Shown here: one piece after another, positions 10,901 through 22,900 of the stretch
How positions within the stretch are numbered: the first letter of the stretch is position 1
How the letters are laid out: each line of letters begins with the position of its first letter
Source of the DNA: Chlorocebus sabaeus
Lineage: Eukaryota > Chordata > Mammalia > Primates > Cercopithecidae
NCBI RefSeq assembly: GCF_047675955.1
Contig: NC_132914.1
Location: 45,408,521-45,472,520, forward strand
Length of the DNA: 64,000 bases
Direction of reading: 5' to 3'
Translations under genes and position numbers: made by a program
Notes under the pieces: model-generated
What the model was told of the DNA's origin: nothing
Database searches by the model: none
The model's input: the letters and a program-made list of their open reading frames with translations, nothing else

Positions 10901-13900
10901 ACAGCTCTCTCCCACAGCTGCATGAACGTACCCCAACAGTTTAAATCTCAACCTGGTCCCCAGAGCCCTCAATTTCCCCTCGAAAACCCTGTGGCAATTT
11001 CTAAGATGAACGCAATGCCTGGGGTTCTGGGCCTAGATTCCGCACTACCCCACTCTGCTGCCTCCTTTGTGGTGTGTTCACCTTCAACCCAAACCTCCTA
11101 CCTTCAGCTCACGAGAAGCCACTTTGAAGGCGAGGTCAGTGACACTGCCAGCGGCCCAGCGGGCTGCATTGGAGGAATGCAGCTCATTCCAGATGGTGTC
11201 AGTGTCCACCTGCGGGAGCCAGAGTCAGGGCCCGCATCATCCAAGGCTTCACACAGGAGCCAGGGCCCAAGGGGGCAGTCCCCACCCCACGGCCAGGACC
11301 CCAGGGGCAGGGAGCTGGGCAGACAGCGCTGCCTCCCCAGTGCCCCACCGCCCAAAGGCAAGGCCTCCTGTGTCCCCCAATCCCAGCATGACTTTTTCCC
11401 AGCTTAAGTCCCAGCACCAGCCCATTATCTGGCCAGCACTCTGCTGGCAGCATCACACCTGCCTCCCCGGTCAGGGGAGGGGGCATGGCGTTACCTGGGC
11501 GGGACTTGGGGTTTGGGCCGGGAGGGGGTTTTAAGCCCCAGCTGACTCTGCTCAGGCCCTGCGGGACGGTCGGAGCTGGAGGGGCCGTCTGCACCACTGT
11601 CTTCCACTCAGGGCCCCTAGCCCAGGCTGGGAGGCCCCCCAAACCCAGTCCCTGGGCCTCAAGGCTAGGGAGGGGCCGGGGGGCATGATGGGGAGATGGG
11701 AAGGGCGAGGCAGACCAAGAGAGGCGAGGAAGGCAGAGAGAGTCGCAAGAGGCTGGAGAAAGAGAGAGAGAGGGAAAGACAGAGAGGGAGAGGAGGGAGG
11801 AGAAAACAGAAGCAACAACAGTTGGAAAAACCAGAAAGTGGCAAGAAATGGGAAGTTGTGAATAGGGCACTGACTGCCTCCCAAAGTCCCCCACCAGCTA
11901 CAGCTCCCACTTTCCCTCCAGAATGAGGCCTCCATCCCCTGCCTCTACACACCTTGCTTGAGAAACTACTGCAGAGATAGTGTTAGGCGAGGAGAGCTGA
12001 GCCAGAGGGGACGGGAAGCTCCCTTCACAAAGGGGTGAGGACTGAGGAAGCAAAGCTCGTGAGTTTGGGGCTGTGTCCCGGAGTAGGGAAGTGCTGGGAT
12101 CGCCAAGGACACTGGAAGCACCACCATGACGTCACGCCAGGCAGCCCAAGGTCTGGGGACCAGGCTGAGGTACCCCACTTCAGAGCAGACAGAGCAGCCT
12201 GGCGGCCAGTGCCCAATCATGGGGGTCTCTGAAGGGAGAGATGATCCTAAGCCCCAGCCTTGGCCCTGCTCCTGAAACCTCACTCAACCTCTACCAGACA
12301 CCTTCTAGGGGCGAGGCTTAGGCTGGGCTCCACATTCGGGGGACACTGTGGGTCCGAGACACGCCTGTCCAAAAGGAGCTTCCTGCTGCAGAGGGCACCT
12401 CAGGAAGTCCCTGGCCCACCCTGTCTGGCAGAACCACAACAAGCAGAGGTTCTGCAGGGGCTGGGCCTGGGAGAACCACAGGGAGGAGAGCTGAGAGCCC
12501 TGGCAATGCCCCCTGAGACCCTTGGGCACACTTACCCCAACCCCACCACAGGGCAGCATCACAAACATCCGCTGTGCCAGGAGCCCTGCGAGGAGAGGCC
12601 CAGCCCACGTCAGCGTGAATACTCTCAGCCTTTGGCCCAATAGGGAGCAGGGAACCCAGATAGCAGGGCTGGGTGAGTATTGGGGGAGAGAAATATGGAA
12701 GGGAGAGGTGGAGGTGGGCTTCAGAGGGGCTAGGCAGCAAGCTGGGGTAGGGATGTCCAGGGCGTGGGAGGAGGCCGGCCAGGCGGGCAGAGCCAAGACA
12801 GGAGTGCATGGGAGCTGGGTGAGGTGAGTGGGCACGGGGAGACAGGGCCACTAGGCCCTTACCTGCCAGCTTCCCGTTGTCCAGTTTGAGGCGGCTGAGC
12901 GGGTTAGTGCCGTAGAGGAGCACGTGCCGCTCAGAGTGGACCGACTGCAGCTCCTCCAGGGAGGCCTTCCGGCCTCGGAGACACTGAACAGGGGACCACA
13001 GAGCTCTGAGCCCATGCTCACCCCTTCCCTCCCATCACCACCAGCCCATGTGCCCCTCATCTCTCATGGGCCCCAGGGCCCCCCACCCCTCCCCTCCCAT
13101 GACTCCTCCCTCCACCCATTTCTCGGGCCCCACCGGCACCTCCTCACCTCACACTGGCTCCGGAGCCCCCGCTCCTGCAGCCGGGACCAGATGCTCTGGA
13201 TGCGGCCGGCGTGCTCTGGGTGCCTGCTGTTGTCACCGCAGGAGCACTGGTGCTTCAGCATGACCGAGTCATAGATCAGCCCTGTGGGAGCAAGGGTCAG
13301 AGCGGGGACCCAGGGAGTCCTCACACCCCATGGCCTTGGCTGCAGAAAAAATGCCAGCACCACCACAGCAGGCACCCACACGGAGCCGGGCAGGCACACA
13401 CCCCTCACACCCACACAGGCCTGCATTTCATCCTGCCCCCTGCCCCAGCCCCAGCCCCTCACACCTGTCCACACACGCCCAGACACTTGCCCAGGTGGCG
13501 GCAGCCAACACACCGACACAGCTCCAGCCAACACGGCTGCCACAGAGCCATGGCCTTCCCACATGCGGACACGACTGCTGGGTGGCCCAGCACTCGAGGG
13601 CCCAGCATCAGGCACTCAAGTGCTCAGAGCAAAGCATGAAGTCGAGGTCTAACGTACAGTGTCTCACATGGGTGTCATGAACCCAGAGAGGTTACCAAGG
13701 GGTGTTGGGAGGGGAAAGAATTCCTAGGAAACCCCAAAACCGGGAGCTAAGAAGCCCACAATGACACTGGACCGTGTGATAAGACAAATCCAGCTTTGGA
13801 GAAGTGACTATTTCAGTCTGACCCGTGGGAAGTCTTCAGAGGAGGGTCCTGTGCATTGCGGGTGGGAGGGTCAATTTCTGTGCGTCTAGGACACCAACGA

Positions 13901-16900
13901 CTCTCAAAATGCTCACACCATGTGACCCAGGAATGCTACTCCTTTACAGTGAACCTTGGGAAATAATCCCAAGCAAGAAGAAAGATTTATGCCTAAGGAA
14001 ATTCAAATAAACTGTAATCTAAATGTCTAACTGATAAGGAATCCCTCAGTAAAAATGAAATACAATGATGAAATACTATGAGACTCTCAGTTTTAAAGAC
14101 TAATTATGCCAAGAGGCATTCATAATATGTTAACTAAGTAGGATACAAAACGTAGTTCATGTGTTCATGGCATCTGTACATGTACATATGGCCAGAACAA
14201 AGCCTGGACTGAAATACAGCAGAATTTCAGAGGCGTTACTTCTGGGTGGTGGGATACTGGTTGATGATTTTTCTTTTCTTCTTAGGTTTTTCTGTACTCT
14301 TCAAAATGTCTAAAATACTTCTGAGCTCTTTTTACAAGCAGAGCAAACAGTCATAAATATCATTTTTAAAAGGTCTGAGTGCATTGGCAGGAGACTGGAA
14401 TTCTTATCCTGGCTTGACTACCACTTGCTATTTGACCACAGGCTTTGTCACCTTAGATTTCCTGAGCCTTGGTCCTCAAAGGCCAAATGCAATAACCAGC
14501 TGTTCCATGTGCTCCATGGGTACTGCGTGGGCCTAACAAGGCTAAGCGCTCTGTGGCCTCTAAAAACGTCCCAAGTGACACCACGACACCCACATGGTGT
14601 CATGCAGCCGAGCCCCTCCCTCCACCTGCCACCCTCCTCCTGGTCTCACCTGTGGTGAAGGGCAGGGTCCTGGCAGGGGTCTCTGAGCTGGAGAGGACTC
14701 GGGCCTGGCTGGCAGGTTCTGGGGCTGACAGTGAGGCAGGTGCGGCTGGGGAAGACTGAGCCCGGGACAGAGGCCGGTGCCCACCCTGAGCCAGAGGAAG
14801 CAGCACAGTGTCCCCGGTGCTGCCCCGGGGGAGCCGCCCAGCCAGTCGCTGCTGTTCCCAGAGCAACACCTAGGGGAAAGATGAGGCCTTGGTCTCCAGT
14901 GCCTCAGGGTCCTGCTCCCTCTACTTCTGCCTGAGGTCTCGGGAACTGCCAAGCAGGCCCCTTTCCTAGAGAGATTCCATGATAAACCTAGACCTGCTGT
15001 CCAGTGGGGCTCTGGCCTTTGACTCTCTAAGCCCCCTGACCCCTGCAGCCCCCTGAAAGGCTTGCACCCCAGACTGACCACTCATTCCATCAGAGCTCCC
15101 CAGGCCCTTGGGACTCCAAAGCCAGGAACCAGGGGAGGGGCGCTGGATCTTGCGCTGACCAGGATGTCCTCGTCTCCTGGACTGTGTAACTGCTCAAGAA
15201 CATGTATGTGGCCTGTCATCATGTGTTATGGATTGAATTATGTTCCCCACCCTCAAATTTATATGCTGAAGTCCCAACCCCCAGTACCTCTAAACATGAC
15301 CTTATTCAGAGATAGGGTCTTTACAAACAGAAGTAATCAAATTAAAACGAGGTCGTTAGGGTGGGCCTTAACCCAGTATGACTGTTGTCCTTATAGGAAG
15401 AGGAAATCTGAACAGACACACACAGAGGGAAACCACGTGAAGCCACAGGAAGAAGATGACCATCCACAAGCCAAGGAGAGAGACCTGGAACAGCCCCTGC
15501 GCTCACACTCACAGCCACCAGAAGGAACCAACTCTACCAACACCTCGATTTCGACTTCCAGCCTCTAGAACTGTGAGACGGTAAATGCCTGCTGTTTAAG
15601 GCACCCAGCCTATAGCACATATCCCAACAGCTGTGGCAAACTAATGCACTGGGTCTTGATTCCCACAGTGAGAGCATTCTGCTGGACATGCTGGAGCCTG
15701 GCTCCATTCCACCTCTGGCCCTAGCCACCTTTCTGGAAAGAGGGAGACACACCAGGGCAGGAGTGAGTGTGGCTCCAGGAAAGGCCAGACTCCCTGCTGG
15801 AAAAGGGACCTGCTTCACCTGAGACTGGCAAGCTGTTGTGTGTATGTGTGTATATGGGTGTGTGAGTGTGCATGTGTGTGTGTGTGTGCGCGCCTACACC
15901 TTGGTGTGGATCCAGCACCCAGGATCTTATAGGGCAACCATGGGTCCTAGAGCTGCCTCTTGCACTAATGTCGTATCTCTCTCCCTTCCCCATCTTATGC
16001 CAGGCGCCAGAGTCTTCTGAGGACACTTTCTGAGGGGCAGGTGGGGACTGCCATACCTGGGGGTGCTGCTGGAGAGGAGCAGGGCCTCTGGCCTCAGGCT
16101 GCCCATGGCTCAGCTCCCTGTGCTCCAGGCCATCGTCTACCACCTGGCCCGGTCCCCCACCATCTGTCTCCAGGTCTTCAGCCGAAGGTATCTGCCGCAG
16201 CCGGGGCTTCTCACTCGGTTTGGCTGACCTCTGGGGAGGGGAGACCCCTGGCTGAGAAGCCATGGTGGAGCAAGGGGCATGGGGTGGGAGGTAGTGCGCT
16301 GGGCCAGGCAGCAATCATCTTGCTAGGACTCCAGCTGCCACACAGCGCTGGGCTCCCAGAAGTCACATCCCCTTCTTTTGTCCTCCAGGTCTCTGCCCTT
16401 TCTAAGCACCCCTCTTCTTTCGGCCCCTAAGGTCCCAGTTAAGCACCCCCTCAATACCTCCACTACCCAATTCCTCTCACCTTGATCACCTGGACGTGAG
16501 TTTTGAGTTGCTCCAGGCGGGGCTGCATGGGGCCCGGCGGTGGGGGAGCGGTGGCACTGGGGGGCAGGGGCTCTGAGCGAGTCCGGCTCAGTGGCCAGTG
16601 GAGACCTGACCCGGAGAGCCGCTCGGTGGTCATTAAGGACTGGGCAAAGTGGAAGGGCAAGGGCCCAAGTCCGGGCACTGGAAAGAATCGGGGGGTGGAA
16701 TAAGGAGGGAACCACAGGGAGCAATGGAAGGAAGTGAGGGTATAGGGTGGGGAGCCAGGGTGCAGCAGGGTGATGCGCAGGACACGGGGACAGAGATGGG
16801 GAGGAAGGATGGGCCCATCCCAAGCCTGGCCCTTAGCAAGATGCAGGGACCCACCCCTTCCCTAGAGAAGCAGCAGACTCACCAGTCAGCAGCGGGGCAT

Positions 16901-19900
16901 GAGAGCCTGAGGGGTCCAGGAGGAGAATGGGCTGCAGGCGAGAGGGCAAAGTGCCCCCAGCCTCGGGCTCCAGGCCATGGGGCAGGAAGAGGGGAGTGTG
17001 GGGGCTCCCCAGGATCGGCCCCCGAGGGCCCAGAGTCGGATGGGTCCTGCGGTCACTGTCAGCCTGGGGGAGAGGCGGGAGAAGTCATGGGGGAGAAGAT
17101 TCCAGCAGAGAACAATGAAGGTGTTGGGGTGAGGCAGCAGGAAAAGGGAGTGAAAGAAGCTGGGGGGGCTTGGAGTGGGGGTGGGCACCCCAGCCACTCA
17201 CCCTGGCAGGGGCGGGCAGCCCCAGCGTGATTGCGGGCAGCAAGGACACTGTCGGCAAGGCGAACGGGGCCAGAGAAGTCTCCTGCAGCCGCAGCCGCTG
17301 GCCCAAGAGCGCCTGCCATAGGGAGCAGGGCGAGGGTCACCGGTCCCAGACCTCTACCCCAGCGCACCTTCCCCAGAACACCCAGGAGGCTCTGGCAGGG
17401 GCTGCCCAGACCCTGTAGCCCCAGCCCGGGTAGGGCCGGTTGCTGGAAGAAGACTGAGCCTCAGAACTGCCCCAGGAGAGCCCAGTCTCAGCAAGGCCTT
17501 ACCTCCGAGCCCAGGATGGGATTGGGGCCGTGCTCGCTGTCATTGGGGGAGCTGCACCCTGACGCAGGCGTGCTGCTACTACTTGGGGAGGAGTCTGAGG
17601 GTTGGGGAGAGAGGGAAGTGCAGTCAGAGGCCAGGGTGGGCAGGAGGGCACAGCCAGGCCACCTGGTGCAGGAGACCCAGGAGCAGCCCCTTCCTTAACC
17701 GGCACCTTTGCTTCCTGCTTTCCCTTTTTTCATTTTTCTTTTTTTTTTTGAGACGGAGTCTTGCTCTGTTTCCCAGGCTGGAGTGCAGTGGCACGATCCC
17801 GGCTCACTGCAACCTCCACCTCCTGGGTTCAAGCGATTCTCCTGGCTCAGCCTCCCAAGTAGCTGAGACTACAGGCATGCACCACCATGCCCGGCTAATT
17901 TTTGTATTTTTAGTAGAGACAGGGTTTCACCATGTTGGCCAGGTTGGTCTCAAACTCCTAACCTCAGGTAATCAACCTGCCTCGGCCTCCCAAAGTGCTG
18001 GGATTATAGGCGTGAGCCACCGCGCCTGGCCTCCTGCTTTCTTCCCATAACAGCAGGAAGAAGGCAGGCCACCTTACACCCTACAGAACCTCTGCACAAT
18101 TTTTTGAAGGGTGTCCCCTTTTCTGGGAGATGTCACCTTAGCTAACAGAGCAGGGACTGGGTTTCAGCCCCAACTCCTGTGCTTCGGCAAGTATGTGGGA
18201 CACCCCCCATACAACCATGCATGGCAGTCCTAAGGAGGGGACCCCTGTCTAGGTGGGGCCTGACCCAAAGGGACAAGACCAGCCAGGTTTGAGGATGGCA
18301 ACTGCACCCGCTCAGCCGGCCCTCACCTCCGAGGGTCTCTGCAGGCCGCCGCCGGAGGCTGGGGGGCGCACTTTCCTTTCGGAGCAGTGGATTCTTCCTC
18401 CGCTCCAGGGACTTCTTGGGCTTATAGCGCAGCTTCAGGTTGGGCTCAGAGACTGCAGGGAGCACCAGCGTCACTCAGGCCCCACCAACCCTTCTTTTTT
18501 CCACCCTTTAGTCCCTCAGTCCCAGTCATCTCTATCAGTCAAGGAAAGAGAAGGTAGAACCAGAAAGAAGATCCTAGCCTACCGACGATCTCCTGGCCTG
18601 GCCCAGTCCAGCCCGACCCTGCACACTCCTCCCCTACGTCCAAGGCCCCTCCCCCTTCCTTTGCCTGGAAGGTCCCACCTGTTTGTCCAGCTCACCTGTC
18701 TTGCGCAGAGGGAAGTGCTCTGGGGGGTCACTGGGCAGGCTGGGAACAGGAGGCAAAAAGCTGCTGAGCATGGAGCGGGCGGCTCCTTCCGTCTCCAGGG
18801 GCTCCAGGGTTCTACAGAATGAGTGCCAAGGCTGCTTCAGAGGGGTGGGGACACTGCACGGGCACCGCCCTGAGCACCAGCCCTGGGACCTGTGGGGCTG
18901 GGCAAGGTGGGGCTGGTAGGAATGGGGACCATCTCCAGGTGGCAGCAGTGGGCCACCTGTCCTCTCCAGCAGCTACAGTGCAGAGCTCTGACCTAGGCAT
19001 AGAAGCCAGGTACTTGGTGCGTAGGTGAAGAGCCCACTGGGAGCTCTGTCACCTGCACTAGGAACCTGCTCTGGGAACCAGGACATTTTTGTGCTCAGGG
19101 AAAACATAAAGAGAGAAGGGGCTCATGTGCAAGAAAAAAGCCAGTAGGGTGTGTGTATGTGTGTGTGAAGGGCCTCGGGTGGGGTGGGGGTGGGGAGAGA
19201 ATTTAAAGAGAGAAGAGGGCACATATCAGTTGAGAGAGGGGCTTGGGGGCATTATGTTTAGAGGAAGGTTAAGGACTGGTTGTGGCAGCTGGGGAGGAAG
19301 GAGGCGTGTGTATGTGCTCATGGCTAACACGGGGGTGAGGGTGGAGGCTGCATGTGGGGACAGGAGAGCAGGTGAGGAGGGTGTTACCTGTAGGGAATGC
19401 CGGGGCTGTTGGAATGGACTGTTCTCTCTAGGGCCGCCTGCTGTTTTTTCAGAATCACCTCCGCCAGCTTCTGCTTGACCACGCTGCTGGCTACAGCACC
19501 TGTAGGGGCAGAGTCACGAAGGGGCTGGAGGTGGGTGGACAGGCAGCCTCATGGCACTCCCTGGCCACTGTCCTGTCCCCATCCTCAGTAGGAGGCGTCC
19601 CAGGGACTCCCTGGGCAAGAGCCAAGACCGAGGCCCTACCCCTCCCGGAAGCCTCCAGACACTCCCCACCCGACCCCACATCCCACACACATTCACAGGC
19701 AAAGCCCAGGCAAGCAGGGGGAAACCTCGGCTCAGCTGGCTGCGCCCCTCCCACCTCACCCCTCACAAGCTACACAGGCAGCCACAGGCACCCGGCTGGT
19801 GGGGCTGGGCTGGGCTGGGGCGGTGTCCTCCTTACTTCGCTTGCTCTTGTCCTTGTGGAGAAGCTGCCGCAACTCTTGTTCCTGGGGTCCTACCTGCAAC

Positions 19901-22900
19901 TCGGGCATCGGTGTGTCCATGGAGAGCTGTGGGCAGGGCCGGCAGCCCAGAAAGGAACAAGAAGTTGAGGACTGAGACTGGGGTCTAGGGAGGCTGAAGG
20001 CGGGGAGGCTGGGGACCAAGCTCAAGGTGGCCCCACGTGCAGGGAGCTCCATCTTTACCCTCATGGGCTCCACCGAGCGCTGCTGCTGCAGGCCTGCTAG
20101 GAAGAGGTGGTGGTGCAGGCGCTGGGGACGCTGCAGGGCCAGCAATGTGGGCTCTGGTGGGGGCTCCACTGGGGGCCGCTGGCCCACCCGCAGGTCCATG
20201 GGCTGGGGCTGAGGGCCTGGTGTGTCTGCACAGGGCCTGGGGCAGCCTGGGGACAGACAGAGGGAGCAGAGTAAGCTGGAAAGTTTGTCCTCGGGGGCAT
20301 GACTACAGCCTGGTCCTCCCTCAGCCTCCTTCAGGCTCACTTGACAATGGCAAAACACTCTCATGGGGTTTTCCTCACTTAATCCTGTCATGGTCCTGCA
20401 AGGTAGGTGTTATCAATTCCATTTACTCGTGAGAAAAAGTCACAGAACTGAACGCAGTTACACTGTATCGCTGGTGGTGCTGGAATGGAGCCTTCCGACT
20501 TCACCACCGTGCTCTTCCACTAAACATGCTCCTCCCTGGGCCTGGGGCTGAGGGCTACGGTGATCTATGATGGGACATTGTCCTATGGTGGGACATTCTT
20601 GGCCCTGCCTTCTCCCTCCCTTTATCCCTCCCTGGAATCAGAGGATTTGCCCAGCTGCCCTTTAATGAGTTGGGCTCAAAGGAAGCAATCAGGCAGGCAA
20701 ACAGGCCCACTTTGTTCCGCCTCCAGCCCCTAGCCTCACAGGCCCTCTGGGTCGCCACCCTGCCATGCTCTATCCCCAGTCATGAGATAAAGTGATGCCT
20801 CAAGCCTACAGCCAGCCCTGACCAGCCACGTTGGGCCTGCAAAACCCTGTGCCCAGGGCAGCTTCCTCAGCTCACAGGGCCCATGTGCCCTTGGGCCTGC
20901 TCCTGGGTGCCTCCACGGCAGCTCTGGGCCTGGCATGGTCAGGATGGCAGGCACGGCTGCCTCTTCTCAAGAATCCTCTGCACCCATGCTAGGAGCACCC
21001 TGCCAAGGCTGTGGGTGCAGGGGCTATTTATAACTAGCCACCAGACTAGGGTTCATGCCAGCATAGCCAGCTGGACCAGGCTGGGCTGAGCAGCCAGAGA
21101 GGCTGAGACACTGGGAGATGGAGCTGTTGCATAGGGCTTATCCTGGAGAAGGGGAAGTGGGTGGGGTGGGAGCAGGCCGGCCCCATGGTGGGGCACACAA
21201 GTGGAGAAGCCTTCCTGGAGAGGTCTCCTTCAGCAATTCCAAAGCTGGGCATCTCCCAGTGGGGCAGCCACAGACTGTCCTCAGGGATTGGGGCTGAGGA
21301 GGGCTGGAAAGGCCTGTGGCAAAGTACCAGTCCAGGAGTCAGAAATCATAGCCTCCAGGCCCAAGCCGGCCACTCCTAACCACAATCTTTACATCTACAG
21401 CACTTGCGAGTGAACATCTACAAAACCCTCTCACCTCATCAACCCACTGGCCCTGGGGGGTAGTCATTACTATCTCGTTATTCTAAATAAGGAAACTGAG
21501 TCTCGGAGGTGAAGGGCCCTATCCAAAGTCACCCAGCTAGGGGCAGAGCTAGCATGGGTTCTGGTCCTACCAAGGCAGGTACTCCAGTTTTCCACCAACT
21601 TTCAGTAATTCACCTCCCCTCAAGGGGCTTTCTCACTAAGCAAAGAAGAGGGGTTTGCAGTAGGCTGTCATTAAAGGGCATTCACTCTAACATTCCCTAA
21701 CTGTGACATGAACACAAGACAGGAGCCCAGCAAGGAGGTGCCCGCCATGCCCCCGAATATCAAAAGGCCCAGAGGGACGGTGATGGCTATGCACCCAGAT
21801 ACCGCCCGCAGTAGAAAATGCACAGCTTTGATGCCCCACCCCTTGTTCACGGTGCCTCTCAAGAAATCCAGATTCTCATTTGGGTTGAGTCTGGGTTTTG
21901 AATACGAAAACACTCCTGCCCCAGGAAGGGTTTCAGTCCTTCCATGTTCTGTGTCCTGGTTTCCTGGGGTGACTCCCCTGATTATGCAAGAGGGGCCTGG
22001 GGGAACCAAGGCCAGCCACCTGGACCGAAGACCAGTGGCTTCAGCCACACACGGATTGTGAGCAGCCCCCAGCAGCGGCCCTTCCCCTCACACTCTGCAT
22101 GGCCATTGCCTCCACAGCAGAAGGGAATACAGGATGGGCTCTGCCTGGAGCCCTGGAAATACTTTTTGGGGTGCTGTAGCATTCCTAAGGCTCCACAGTC
22201 TGGTCCCAACTTGGCTTCTCTCAACTTGGTCTGCATCTGAACATGAACCTTCCACCTTGGCCATCAGCTTCCACCTGTCACAAATCCACGTCTCTTCTGT
22301 TCTCTGACCTTTTGTTCACAATGTTCCCCTGCCTGTGCTGTCCTCATCCCAACATTCTACTTTTCCAAATCCTACTCTCTGCTCAAAGCTCAGCTGGAGT
22401 CCTCCCTCATCCCTGGACCCAGCCAGCGTCTAGCATCCCTCCCTCTTTTGGACTCCAGTCATGTGGCCGTTCCATACCAGGATCAGTGATCTGTGGGCAG
22501 GCACCATGTCTGAGTTAAGCTCCATAGGGCGGGGACTTGGTTTCATGCATTGCTTATTATTCCCAGCACCTAGAATAGTACCTACCACATGACAGGCACT
22601 CCACAAACATAGAATCAATGAATAAATCGGTGTCTCTCCTAAAATGTCGAGGAAAGTACCCTGGCACAGAGACAGAGCTCATTAATGATTCTTGAACAAA
22701 TGGATAAACTCATGAATCAGTGTCCTCTCATTATTATTGCATTCTACTGGTTTTTTTTTCTCTTTGTATTTGTGTTTGCTTCCTCCCTAACCTGCCTGTT
22801 AGCTTTTCAACAGCCAGGACTAAAGCAAGGAGGATACCTGGACTCCATTTCTTCCTGCTATATGGAATTATTAGGCATCAGGCTGTGTATCTTGCACTCA

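Larger units (their letters stand above)
13282..14649 (-). other. HDAC7: HDAC7 intron 13
   Basis: 1,368 bp. The part next to exon 14 is CA/CCCC-rich unique DNA; the middle is an old L1 fragment (13,890-14,340) and a MIR remnant (14,375-14,500). Confidence 0.8.
14870..16056 (-). other. HDAC7: HDAC7 intron 12
   Basis: 1,187 bp. Holds an MLT1-type LTR (15,224-15,648) and a TG-rich microsatellite (15,835-15,893); the rest is unique. Confidence 0.8.

Noticed and set aside
11199..11894. 231-codon - strand frame in HDAC7
   Set aside because: It extends from intron 16 into exon 17 in the wrong frame. The real exon 17 frame starts VDTDTIWNEL.
12305..12923. Long overlapping - strand frames around 12.3-12.9 kb
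   Set aside because: They join pieces of exons 15 and 16 to intron sequence out of frame. The spliced exons explain all conserved residues.
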